NCBI GenBank assembly: GCA_036746235.1
Contig: DAIOEN010000006.1
Span: 16,951-80,950 of the forward strand
Reading direction: 5' to 3'
DNA: 64,000 bases
DNA from: CALARM01 sp036746235
GTDB taxonomy: Bacteria; Vulcanimicrobiota; SpSt-956; JAKJGF01
This document shows positions 9,902 to 18,736 of the stretch, one piece after another. The translations under genes were made by a program, and so were the position numbers. The notes under the pieces are model-generated. The model searched no databases. It was not told the origin of the DNA and saw only the letters and a program-made list of their open reading frames with translations. The number at the start of each line of letters is the position of its first letter. The first letter of the stretch is position 1.

Positions 9902-11794
9902 TTATTTATAAATAAAATATGCTTTAATATCACCTCCGCCTGTACCGGTCTTAAGGCCAGTTATATCAATATTAAGACTTCCACTCATATTAAAAAATTT
10001 ATAATACACAGGAGACCATTCATATAGCTTTGAAGAGCCTTTGCCGTTATTTAAATTACTGACATCAATACCTCTGTCATAATCGCCTGAATTGGTAAAA
10101 GCACTCCATGCATTATGTAACATTGTACCTCCGTAATTCGTCTCTCCTGAAAGATCGACACCATTCAAAGTATAATTACTATCGGTCACTTTACCACTGA
10201 CCAATAAAGATATGGCCTGTTTATCAAAGACTGTTTCAAAGTCTGCCCTGGTACCTGCGGCAGCATAGAAACTATCTATGCCTAAATTACCGTCTGCCTT
10301 ATTTAATTTCGAAATAGCATCGTAACCATACTTTTCATATAAATATTGAACTATAAAGAAGCCCATTTCATATATGCCAAGTCCACCTGTACCATTATTA
10401 TAATTAAACTCGCCGGAAGTTAAGGTACATATTTCAGGCATTTCAAGATATAATTCAAGACCACTGGCACGCATGGAGGCAATAGATGAATAGTTATCGG
10501 TAATACCTCTGTGGAGCAAAACATTTTCTACAAACTGGGCTATTCCTTCATGAACAGGTATCTCTGTGCTGTAATAAGCAGTCATAGTATTATAAACGGG
10601 ACTCTGATTGGTGCCTACAAATTTCATATTAAAACGAACCATATGGGTAAATTCATGAGCTACAACAGATTCAATCACTTCAATTTTACTATCAGCCTTT
10701 TCCGAAGCAGAAGAAAACAAGAGAGGATCTAGATAAACAGCTTCAACTTCATTACTGTATTCACCTGAAGAAATAGCACTCTGTTTAAATTCATCCGAAA
10801 AAGAAAAATAAGCATTATTCATGCCAGGTGCAAGAACAATATAAATTCTGGAATCTCCGTCTATACCGGGAGACCATTCGGAGCCTATATAGTTATGGAC
10901 AAGAGGATAAATTGTATTATCAAAATAATTGGCCAGTTTTGTTGCATAAGATGTAAGATCCTGATATTTATCAGAACTTTCCGTATCACTATAAACATAG
11001 CAATGAGTTCCTACAGCATAGCATTTACAACTTTTTTTCTGAACAGTAGAACTGTAAGAAATATAAAAACTTTTAGTATCTCCTACGGAAGAACTGATAA
11101 GATTTCCTGCTCTATCAGCTTTTCCTCCTGCCATTAACTCGGCAGACGTCAATGAAATGGGATACCTGTTCTGCTCTGTCATATGTTTAAGAAAATCAAA
11201 GTCTTTCCTTAATTTTTCAAGATGGTTTGTATAATATTCTCCGGAAGAATTACTGGCCCTCCTTAAATTACTGCAATTTTTATTTACAGATTTTGTAAAA
11301 TCAGTATTTAAACCGGTACTTCTGTTACTCGGATTGTCAAAAGTACAGCTTATAGAAAGAGGGTTGGCCGTATCTGATGGTGTCTGAGAATGATATATTA
11401 ATAAAAGACAGGCTTCACTGTAAGAACTGATATTACTCCATGATATATGAAGATTTCCGCCGGAAATATCCGGAGTAAGCATATTATAACCATCAGGAAC
11501 AGGAATAGAACCGGAAGAAGTCTGTGTCGTGGTAGAACCAGGAGAAATGATAACAGGAACTGCAGGTAAGGGAGTAACTGTTGCAGTGGGAACTGCTGTA
11601 GACTCTATGGAAGGAGTTGCAGTTGCAACAGGTACTGAAGTTTGTTCTGAAGAACCGGCAGGAGTAGATGTAGCAGCAGGAGTAGACACAGTAGATAGTA
11701 ATCCTGCAGTGGTACTGCTATCTCCACCACATCCTGTAAGTTGTAAAGAGCATAACAATAAAACTATTACTATAGCTTTTAATTGCATCTTCAC
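9902..11794 (-). CDS. HExxH zinc metallopeptidase lipoprotein (M30-like), paralogue 2
   Basis: 630 residues. The GTG start lies 8 bases after GGAGG; an ATG two codons in would place the site too far away. The lipobox ends in LTGC, followed by a Ser/Thr/Pro/Ala-rich linker to about residue 95. The body matches paralogue 1: SGGxLxISWxNIS, CKCYAVGTHCY, HEFTH at 380-384 and HEG at 415-417 with Glu416, then YEWSP and GGGDIKAYFIYK. It looks intact and catalytically competent. It is the middle gene of the array; 557 bp carrying a foldback element separate it from paralogue 3 upstream. Confidence 0.75.
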   Translation of the reverse strand: MKMQLKAIVIVLLLCSLQLTGCGGDSSTTAGLLSTVSTPAATSTPAGSSEQTSVPVATATPSIESTAVPTATVTPLPAVPVIISPGSTTTQTSSGSIPVPDGYNMLTPDISGGNLHISWSNISSYSEACLLLIYHSQTPSDTANPLSISCTFDNPSNRSTGLNTDFTKSVNKNCSNLRRASNSSGEYYTNHLEKLRKDFDFLKHMTEQNRYPISLTSAELMAGGKADRAGNLISSSVGDTKSFYISYSSTVQKKSCKCYAVGTHCYVYSDTESSDKYQDLTSYATKLANYFDNTIYPLVHNYIGSEWSPGIDGDSRIYIVLAPGMNNAYFSFSDEFKQSAISSGEYSNEVEAVYLDPLLFSSASEKADSKIEVIESVVAHEFTHMVRFNMKFVGTNQSPVYNTMTAYYSTEIPVHEGIAQFVENVLLHRGITDNYSSIASMRASGLELYLEMPEICTLTSGEFNYNNGTGGLGIYEMGFFIVQYLYEKYGYDAISKLNKADGNLGIDSFYAAAGTRADFETVFDKQAISLLVSGKVTDSNYTLNGVDLSGETNYGGTMLHNAWSAFTNSGDYDRGIDVSNLNNGKGSSKLYEWSPVYYKFFNMSGSLNIDITGLKTGTGGGDIKAYFIYK

Positions 11795-12351
11795 CGGAAA
11801 TTCCTCCTTACATAATTTATTATCGACAGATAAACATTAAAAATTATAGTCAAAAAAACTTACACATATGTTACAAAATACCTTCTTACTTCTATTCCCT
11901 CCTTTATAGAGAATTTTTTAAAGTTTTCTAATTACCGCACCAGGTAAATTAGTAACCATTTTATCAGCTTCTGCCTGACAGGCTCTTACGAAGAAAAATA
12001 ATTTGCCTTATTTAATTTGTTTTACAGACAATAAATTAACCCTTATTTAATTTTTAATTCTATATAAAAAACTAATTTTTCTTCTCCAGAGCCTGCCAGG
12101 CAGAAGCTTTTTACAGATACCCTTTTACCTGTTTCGGTACTAAAATTTGTTGTAACATATAAAGAAAAAATTATTTTTCTCTTTTCTGAAAATTTATTTA
12201 TATTTTACACTAAATTTATTGGAGAAATTTTATTATGTGTAAAAAATTGTAATATTTTGTAAAGAATTGTGGTAAAAAAGAAAGAAAAAACCTGATAGTT
12301 CAGGTTCAATCTAAATTTATGAAATATACTATAACTATAATTACAACCGGC
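11795..12351. other. Intergenic region, 557 bp, holding a foldback element
   Basis: It lies between two same-strand paralogues and is mostly filled by the 210-bp element at 11931-12140. The remainder is very AT-rich. No coding frame was found. Confidence 0.7.
11931..12140 (+). mobile_element. 210-bp foldback (MITE-like) element, copy 1
   Basis: It begins ATTACCGCACCAGGTAAA and ends in an imperfect inverted version (TTTTACCTGTTTCGGTAC). A strong inner hairpin arm pair follows: AGCTTCTGCCTG and CAGGCAGAAGCT. The rest of the arms continue as CTCTTACGAAGAAAAAT and its counterpart. No ORF. A near-identical reverse copy lies at 27175-27384 and the start of a third at 63946-64000. TA flanks copies 1 and 2. 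Confidence 0.8.
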
Positions 12352-14337
12352 TTATTTATAAATAAAATATGCTTTAATATCGCCTCCGCCGGTACCGGGA
12401 GAAAGTCCTTTTATAGTAACATCAAGACTTCCATTCAGATTATAAAACTTTATAAACATCGGAGACCATTCATATAAATTTGTAGTAACACTATCAGAGG
12501 CTAAAGATGTAATATCAATACCTTTACTGTAATCACCGGTATTGGAAAAGGCGCTCCATACATTATGCAGTCTTATAGAACCGTAAGCTGTAGCACCGGA
12601 AAGATCGACTCCCTGAAAGCTATAATTTCCGTCACTTATTCTGCCGCTTAAAAGAAGGCTCAAAGATTGCTTATCGAACATATTTTCAAATTCCGTCCTC
12701 CCTCCTACCGCTTCATAGAGACTGTCAAGACCCACTTTACCGTCGGCCCTATTTAATTTTGTCACACCATCATATCCCTTTTTCTCGTAAAGATATTGTA
12801 ATATAAAGAATCCCATTTCATAAATACCTGCCCCGCCTGTTGTATTATAATTAAACTGGGCGGAAGTTAAAGAACAGAACTCCGCAATATCAAGATAATA
12901 TTCAATCCCCGATGCACGCATAGCAGCAATAGATGTGTAATTATCACTTATACCTCTTCTGAGCAATATATTTTCAGTAAACTGTGATGTTCCTTCATGG
13001 AGGGAAAGTTCGGTACTGAAATAAGATGCCATAGTATTAAAATCAACAGGTTTTGTTCCTGAGCCGACGAATTTCATATTAAAACGAACCATATGGGCAA
13101 ATTCATGGCCTGTAACAGATTGGATCAAAGCAATTTTACTGTCCGCCTTTTCATAAGAAGAAGAGAACAACATGGGATCGATATAAAGAACTTCAGCTTC
13201 ATTGCTTATTTCGCCGGAAGGAAGGTCACTCTGTTTATATTCATCGGTAAAAGAAAAATAGGCATTGTCAAGACCGGGTACCATAACTATATAAACATGG
13301 CTGTCTCCGTCTATGCCGGGAGACCATTCAGTGCCAATATATTGATGGACAAGAGGATAAATTGTACCGTCAAAATAAGCGGCAAGGGCTGAAGCATAGG
13401 AAGAAGGATTGCTGAAATAGGTTGATATATTTTCTCTATCTATATAAACATAACAGTGTTCACCAACTGCATAACATTCACAGTTTTTTTTCTGATTGCT
13501 ATAGGAAGAATAATAAACAGTAAAATCCTTAGTATCACCAATGGCAGAACTGACAAATCTGCCATTTCTGTCAATTTTACCTTTCCCTATCAATTCGGAA
13601 GATGTAAGTTCTCTGGGATATTTTTTTTGATAAAGCATATTTTTTAAAAATTCGAAATCTCTTTTAAGTTTATTCAGATGATTTATATAATAACCCTGAT
13701 AAGGGTTGGAGGAAGCACGTAAATTTATATTATTTCTATTCATATATCTTACAGATGTACCTCTGGAAGATCCGTTGGGATTATCAAAGGTACAATTTAT
13801 AGGAAGAGGATTTGCCGTATCTGATGGTGACAGGGAATGAGATATTAATATCAGACAGGCTTCCTGAGCGTTACTGATATTATTCCACGATATGTTAAGA
13901 TCTCCCCCGGAAATAGTAAGAGGTAAAGACTGATATCCTGCCGGAACCGGTATGGTAGATGACGAAGGTGCCGTTGTGGGAGCAACAACAGGAGTGGCCG
14001 GTACAGCAGTCGGCAATGTAGGATTTGAAGGATTTGAAGGATTTGAAGGAACGGACTTTGTAGGTTCTACCGGAGCAGAAGTTGTTCCTGACGTAGGGGC
14101 AGAAGTAGGGGTAGGAGTAAATCCTTCTATTTGAGTCGGACTTACAGAAGGGACAGGAGAAGTATTTGTCTGAGGAGTAGAAGTCGGAATTACAGTCATA
14201 TCAGATGTGGGACTCGCTGTTTCAACAGGAGAAACAACAGGTATCACTCCAGATGTAGTTCCTCCACCACCTCCACAGCCGCTAATTAGAAGAATAAAGA
14301 GAAAAATAATAATTATACTTCCATAACCTATCTTCAC
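12352..14337 (-). CDS. HExxH zinc metallopeptidase lipoprotein (M30-like), paralogue 3
   Basis: 661 residues, longest of the three. The GTG start lies 7 bases after GGAGG; an overlapping ATG is followed at once by a stop. The lipobox ends ISGC. A very long Pro/Thr/Ser/Val linker to about residue 130 contains a short NPS repeat. The catalytic part has CECYAVGEHCY, HEFAH (411-415) and HEG (447-449, Glu448). The linker is where the three paralogues differ most, which suggests it sets the reach of the catalytic domain from the membrane. It is first in the direction of transcription. Confidence 0.75.
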   Translation of the reverse strand: MKIGYGSIIIIFLFILLISGCGGGGGTTSGVIPVVSPVETASPTSDMTVIPTSTPQTNTSPVPSVSPTQIEGFTPTPTSAPTSGTTSAPVEPTKSVPSNPSNPSNPTLPTAVPATPVVAPTTAPSSSTIPVPAGYQSLPLTISGGDLNISWNNISNAQEACLILISHSLSPSDTANPLPINCTFDNPNGSSRGTSVRYMNRNNINLRASSNPYQGYYINHLNKLKRDFEFLKNMLYQKKYPRELTSSELIGKGKIDRNGRFVSSAIGDTKDFTVYYSSYSNQKKNCECYAVGEHCYVYIDRENISTYFSNPSSYASALAAYFDGTIYPLVHQYIGTEWSPGIDGDSHVYIVMVPGLDNAYFSFTDEYKQSDLPSGEISNEAEVLYIDPMLFSSSYEKADSKIALIQSVTGHEFAHMVRFNMKFVGSGTKPVDFNTMASYFSTELSLHEGTSQFTENILLRRGISDNYTSIAAMRASGIEYYLDIAEFCSLTSAQFNYNTTGGAGIYEMGFFILQYLYEKKGYDGVTKLNRADGKVGLDSLYEAVGGRTEFENMFDKQSLSLLLSGRISDGNYSFQGVDLSGATAYGSIRLHNVWSAFSNTGDYSKGIDITSLASDSVTTNLYEWSPMFIKFYNLNGSLDVTIKGLSPGTGGGDIKAYFIYK

Positions 14338-14360
14338 ATAAATTCCTCCTCAAGTCTTAA

Positions 14361-14440
14361 GGGTTGTAAAAAAATAACCATACATATTTACAATGGTAAC
14401 GCGTAACGCGAGGACAATAAACATAATTAGCCAGAGTTAG
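14361..14440 (+). repeat. Dispersed repeat family B, copy 1 (with internal heptamers)
   Basis: It starts GGGTTGTAAAAAAATAACC and contains the heptamers GTAACGC, GTAACGC (14397-14410). It continues AGGACAATAA..CATAATT..CAGAGTTA. The same order of blocks is at 63835-63945, where the far end is the inverted form of the start. A partial copy is at 47152-47201. Confidence 0.65.
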
Positions 14441-14516
14441 CATAAAAGATATCCTGTATTTAATATCGACAGGTAAGAAGAAAAAATTATATTATAAATA
14501 TAAAAATTTAATTGGA

Positions 14517-14567
14517 GTGAAAAGTGAAAAGAATAAGACATTGCTCACTATTCACTTTTTACTCTTT
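14517..14567 (+). repeat. GTNANNN inverted heptamer pair (GTGAAAA type)
   Basis: Left arm GTGAAAA, GTGAAAA; right arm CTCACTA, TTCACTT, TTTACTC. The flanks also match the pair at 58653-58692 (TTTAATT.GAGTGAAAAG, AAAAGAATA.GACA), so the two loci share a common origin. Confidence 0.75.
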
Positions 14568-14670
14568 CATAATTTGACTTTTACCATGTTTGAGATTATA
14601 ATTTCACAATTATCTCTATAAAAGTGAACTTTTTCCGAATATACTCGTATATATATTTATTAGAATTTAA

Positions 14671-14737
14671 GTGAATCGTGAGTAGTGAGTCGTGAGTAGT
14701 AAAAACAATCTTCCACTCACGATTCACGACTCACGAT
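14671..14737 (+). repeat. GTNANNN inverted heptamer pair (GTGAGTN type)
   Basis: Left arm GTGAATC, GTGAGTA, GTGAGTC, GTGAGTA, GTAAAAA; right arm ACTCACG, ATTCACG, ACTCACG. About 20 of 23 stem positions pair. It ends 18 bp before the Amj start codon, so a hairpin would sit in the leader of that mRNA. Confidence 0.9.
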
Positions 14738-14755
14738 AATTACTGGAGGCAAAGA

Positions 14756-16429
14756 ATGGATATACTTATATTAGTAAAAAAAATGTCATTACTCCTGATT
14801 GATGACTGGAAACTCCTGTTTATATTCATCGTATCGTCAATGGTGACACTCCTGACTTCTGCTACGGTTGCTTCGAGACCTGCTGCAGTAAAAACAGGTC
14901 AGGTCGCAATGTCCATAACCATATATCAAATATTTTTTATGATAACCAGATTTGCCAATATGTTTTATCTCCCCATACTTGCAAGTTATGTAGACAGGGC
15001 TACAAAAACAGGTAATATGGAAACACTTCTTATACAGATAAGAATAATACTCATAGGAAGTTCCCTGGGAGCAATTATGGCATGGCTTTTATTTCCGACA
15101 ATAGTAAAAATATTTATAAAAGGTGTATCTGCCCTGGAACAACAGGGTTCTATGATAAAAGTTCTTACAGGATTACTGGATATAAAAAAATGGAAAAACT
15201 TTCATACAATTCTTGCCCGTCCGTCAAATTTCGGAGTATCACTGTTAAATCTGGAAGGTGTACCTGTAAATTTTCTTATATTTAACATATTTGCTACTGC
15301 TATCTGGACTGCAGGAGTATTATGTGCCATGTATGCCAGTGCTCTGAATAGCGACTATGCAAGGACCGCCATATTACTGTCAGGTCTTGTAAATGCTCTC
15401 GCTGCCATTATGTTCAGCGTCATAGTAGATCCGAAAGCAGCACTCATAACAGACGAAGTTATAGCAAAAAAAAGACCGGAAAAACATGTTTATATAACTG
15501 CTGTGTTTCTTATAGCAGGTAATGCTATCGGGGCGATAATTTCGCAGTTTTTCTTATTACCGGGTGTAAAGGTAATATCATGGGCTACAGCCCATCTTAA
15601 TAAGGGAGAAACGTCAGAAGGAAGCCTCATAACAGTAGTTCTGATAGCAATAGTGGTAAGCACTCTTGCTTCTACGACAGTAATATCGAGAATATCGGCA
15701 GTTATGACAAAAAGAGTGGCTACTGCCATATCAATATATAATTTTTTCTTTCTTATTACAAGACTGGCCCAGCAGGTTTATGCCCCAATAGTAGGTTCAA
15801 TAGTAGATACCAGCATAAAAAACAGTGAATTTTCACTCCTCGAAAACAGATTAAGACTTATAATTCTGGGGTCTACCATAGGAATATTCATTGGTTTTCT
15901 CCTTATGCCTGCTTTTATAAATATATACTGTAAAGCCATAAAAGGTATGGAAAAATACGGTTCTCTTCCGAAACTGTTTCTGAATTTACTCATAAAACCA
16001 TCACACTGGCTCAGTGTTGTAAGGACTGCAGCAAAGCCGTCTCTGCTGGGAGTAAAACTTTCTCATATAAAAGATATACCGAAACCTTTCCTTATTTTTA
16101 ATGTTCTGGTTATTTCCATACATACAGTGGGAGTTATGGCCGCCACCTATGCGAGTGCCCTTATGCCTGAATTTGCAAGGACTGCCACGTTGCTTTCCAG
16201 TATAGTAAACGGAGTGGCAACAATACTGATAGGTATTGTTGTAGACCCGACATGTGCTCTTATTACGGATCAGGCAGTGGCTGGGAAAAGACCTTTAGGT
16301 CATGTAAAAACAATGGCTCTCTTTTTAATTGCAGGTATGTTCCTGGGAACCCTTTTATCACAGGTTATATTTATACCATGTGTATATATCATTAAAATAG
16401 CTTCACAGATACTTACGAAAGTATTTTAA
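14756..16429 (+). CDS. Tandem-duplicated Amj-type lipid II flippase
   Basis: 557 residues, ATG after GGAGG. The protein is two copies of the Amj (YdaH, DUF2837) fold joined head to tail, about 1-278 and 279-557. Each half carries the block STLASTTVISR/SATVASRPAAV, then I.IYxxFFxITR, then YASAL..ARTA.LLSxxVN, then VDP.AAL/CALITD. Known Amj is about 270 residues and flips lipid II, the peptidoglycan precursor, as an alternative to MurJ. The whole chain is strongly hydrophobic, with many membrane helices and no signal peptide. The fusion suggests a covalently linked pseudo-dimer. The gene stands alone. Confidence 0.8.
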   Translation: MDILILVKKMSLLLIDDWKLLFIFIVSSMVTLLTSATVASRPAAVKTGQVAMSITIYQIFFMITRFANMFYLPILASYVDRATKTGNMETLLIQIRIILIGSSLGAIMAWLLFPTIVKIFIKGVSALEQQGSMIKVLTGLLDIKKWKNFHTILARPSNFGVSLLNLEGVPVNFLIFNIFATAIWTAGVLCAMYASALNSDYARTAILLSGLVNALAAIMFSVIVDPKAALITDEVIAKKRPEKHVYITAVFLIAGNAIGAIISQFFLLPGVKVISWATAHLNKGETSEGSLITVVLIAIVVSTLASTTVISRISAVMTKRVATAISIYNFFFLITRLAQQVYAPIVGSIVDTSIKNSEFSLLENRLRLIILGSTIGIFIGFLLMPAFINIYCKAIKGMEKYGSLPKLFLNLLIKPSHWLSVVRTAAKPSLLGVKLSHIKDIPKPFLIFNVLVISIHTVGVMAATYASALMPEFARTATLLSSIVNGVATILIGIVVDPTCALITDQAVAGKRPLGHVKTMALFLIAGMFLGTLLSQVIFIPCVYIIKIASQILTKVF

Positions 16430-16430
16430 A

Positions 16431-16475
16431 GTGAAAAGATCCTGGATTTCACCCTTCACTCTTCACTCTTCACTC
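16431..16475 (+). repeat. GTNANNN heptamers, mostly right arm
   Basis: A short left element GTGAAAA is followed by the right arm ATTTCAC, CCTTCAC, TCTTCAC, TCTTCAC, TCAATAA. It fills the gap between convergent genes, and the stop codon of the PAS/GAF gene overlaps its last unit. Confidence 0.75.
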
Positions 16476-18636
16476 AATAAACATTCAACCTGTCTTTTTT
16501 ATCCAGGCATTTCTGCCTGTAATATTCAGGATAAAAATTTACAAGACATTCAGGACATATACCGTGGCTGAATTCTGCATTGGAATGTTCTTCAATATAA
16601 GCTTCTACCTGATGCCAGAAACCATTGTCATCACGTATTTTTTTACAGGATGAACATATGGGAATTAACCCCTTGAGTGTATTGATATGTTCAAGAGATT
16701 GTTGAAGATGATTTATGAGTCTGTTTTTTTCTTCAGTCATTTTTTTTATTTCCGTAATATCTTCTATTGAAAGGAGGATTAAATGTGTATCCATGGTTTC
16801 CCTGTATATTTTTTTTGCATTCACAACCATTGTCCTCTGTCCGAGAGAAGGGAAATCCTGATTCACTTCAACATTTTCAACTATATGTTCCTCAGGTAAT
16901 ATATTATCAAGCAAATTCTTGAGTTCCGGTATATTCCACTGTCCTCCGTTCAGGTCATAAAAAATCTGCCCTTCTGCTTCAGAAGGGCTTACATTAAAAG
17001 TCCGGTAAAAAGACTGATTTGCCGAAACTATTCTCATTTGAGAATTGAGTACTACGAGGCAATCACGCATGGTATGAATAATACTTTCAGCATATTCCCT
17101 TGCTTCCCGTAATTGCTGTTCTGATTTTTTCTGTTCCGTAATATCTTCATAGGTACCGATAATACCTATGACATTCCCTTTCGTGTCATGGAGCGGTATT
17201 TTATTTGTATCAATCCATGCCTGTTTCCCGTCTGATTGTATCTGGCTTTCAATCAAATGGTATTCGGGAGTATCTGTCTTTATAACCCTTCTGTCAGACT
17301 TACGGGATAAATCTGCCTTATCTTTTCCCCCTGTCAGCTCATAATCAGTTTTTCCAGTTACTTCCTCAGGTGACTTCAGACCTCTGTCTGAAGCAAAGAG
17401 GCTGTTACATCCAAGATAAACAGATTTACTGTTCTTCCAGAATACCCGGGCAGGGATGGAATCCAGCACAACCTGAAGCATATTCCGCGATTTCCAGAGT
17501 TCTTCATCATTTTTTTTACGATCAAAAAGATTTACAAAAAATTCTCCAACCATTTTAAGTAATTTTATATCTTCTTCTTTCCATAATTTTTCAGCCCTGT
17601 CTGAAGAGAAACCGAAGAGACCGATAAGGCTTTTATTCATTACGAGAGGTATGGCAAAAAGTGATTTCATATCACAGGCAATCCAGACTTCTTTTTTTAT
17701 CTTTTTACCTGACGGGAATTCATCCTCACCGGGAATGTGTATATAATCAAACAATTGTTTTTGTTCCATAGAACATGAGAAGGATTCAAATGACATCTCT
17801 TTAAATCTGTCACTTCTCGGCTGAATACCTTCATTGCACCATTCATATGTTTGTGCAATACCTGTTAAATCATCTGAATAAAGATCTACAAAACAGCGGT
17901 CAACACGAACAAACTCTCCGAGTGCTTTTAAAGCCCAGTATATTTCCCTGTCAATCTGTGACGGAGTAAGGTTTATAAAATGGGTGGATATAGCTGCTAC
18001 AAGTTGTTCCATTAACAGTCTGTAACATAGATCTTCCTGGGCCTGTTTTCTTTCCGCAACTTCCTTCTGAAGTTTCTCATTGGCCTTTTTAAGCTCATCA
18101 GTACGATTTTTCACAAGCTCTTCAAGATGATTACGATATTCATTTAATTCTTCCTCAATATGTTTTCTTTTAGTAATATCTCTTATTATGGCAAGAACAA
18201 AAATACCACTTTTATGGTGTCCTGATGAGAGGGATAATTCTATGGGAAAGAATGTATTATCACTCCGTAAAGCTGTAAGAGTTACCGTTTTCCCTATAGC
18301 TCCGTCCGGTTTCCCTGTAGTAAGATAACTTTTTACCTGATGGCTGTGAATTTCTCTGTAATCGTCCGGTATGATAATATCAAGAGATTTCCCCAGTACA
18401 TCCTCTTTTTTATGACCGAACATTTTTTCTGCTGCAATATTAAATATATTTATCAATCCATGTTCGTCTATTGCTATAATTGCATCTTTACTGGCATCTA
18501 TGACTGTAAAAAAACAGTCTTCACATTTAACCATGGGGCCTCTCAGGGGAGCAGATTCTGCGTCAAGGTATTTTCTGTCTTTTTCAACAGAAGAACTTTC
18601 GTTATTTAACTCTTTTTCTCTGTCAAATCTTTGCAT
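16474..18636 (-). CDS. Multi-PAS/GAF sensory protein without a kinase domain
   Basis: 720 residues, ATG after AGGAGGGT. Order: hydrophilic leader, PAS (about 42-160, with DITKRK at its end), coiled coil (160-205), GAF (about 205-375), PAS (about 380-505, DITEQ), PAS (about 510-635, DITEIKK), short coiled coil, then a C-terminal block with ICSSCKKIRDDNGFWHQVE and HGICPECL. This Cys-rich block is a known tail of many PAS proteins in anaerobes and looks like a metal-binding ribbon; its function is not established. There is no HisKA, HATPase, GGDEF or effector domain and no membrane helix. It probably senses a cytoplasmic signal and acts through a partner. Confidence 0.8.
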   Translation of the reverse strand: MQRFDREKELNNESSSVEKDRKYLDAESAPLRGPMVKCEDCFFTVIDASKDAIIAIDEHGLINIFNIAAEKMFGHKKEDVLGKSLDIIIPDDYREIHSHQVKSYLTTGKPDGAIGKTVTLTALRSDNTFFPIELSLSSGHHKSGIFVLAIIRDITKRKHIEEELNEYRNHLEELVKNRTDELKKANEKLQKEVAERKQAQEDLCYRLLMEQLVAAISTHFINLTPSQIDREIYWALKALGEFVRVDRCFVDLYSDDLTGIAQTYEWCNEGIQPRSDRFKEMSFESFSCSMEQKQLFDYIHIPGEDEFPSGKKIKKEVWIACDMKSLFAIPLVMNKSLIGLFGFSSDRAEKLWKEEDIKLLKMVGEFFVNLFDRKKNDEELWKSRNMLQVVLDSIPARVFWKNSKSVYLGCNSLFASDRGLKSPEEVTGKTDYELTGGKDKADLSRKSDRRVIKTDTPEYHLIESQIQSDGKQAWIDTNKIPLHDTKGNVIGIIGTYEDITEQKKSEQQLREAREYAESIIHTMRDCLVVLNSQMRIVSANQSFYRTFNVSPSEAEGQIFYDLNGGQWNIPELKNLLDNILPEEHIVENVEVNQDFPSLGQRTMVVNAKKIYRETMDTHLILLSIEDITEIKKMTEEKNRLINHLQQSLEHINTLKGLIPICSSCKKIRDDNGFWHQVEAYIEEHSNAEFSHGICPECLVNFYPEYYRQKCLDKKDRLNVY

Positions 18637-18687
18637 AAAAATACCCTCCTCTTAAATTTTCTCTCTGCATATAAATATCCTGATTTT

Positions 18688-18715
18688 AATATAGCTCTTA
18701 TATTATTCCTGTCAA
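18688..18715 (-). promoter_or_regulatory. Predicted sigma-70 promoter for the PAS/GAF gene
   Basis: Read on the minus strand: TTGACA, 16 bases, TATATT. It lies about 50 bases upstream of the start at 18636. Confidence 0.55.
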
Positions 18716-18736
18716 TAGCTTTTTATAATTTTTTTT

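Larger units (their letters stand above)
14338..14755. other. Divergent intergenic region, 418 bp, filled with repeats
   Basis: It lies between the metallopeptidase array (-) and the Amj gene (+). It carries a family-B repeat (14361-14440) and two heptamer hairpins (14517-14567, 14671-14737). No coding frame was found. Confidence 0.75.

Noticed and set aside
12190..12260. Possible small RNA in the AT-rich stretch after foldback copy 1
   Set aside because: Only weak AT pairing and no terminator or promoter pattern that stands out.
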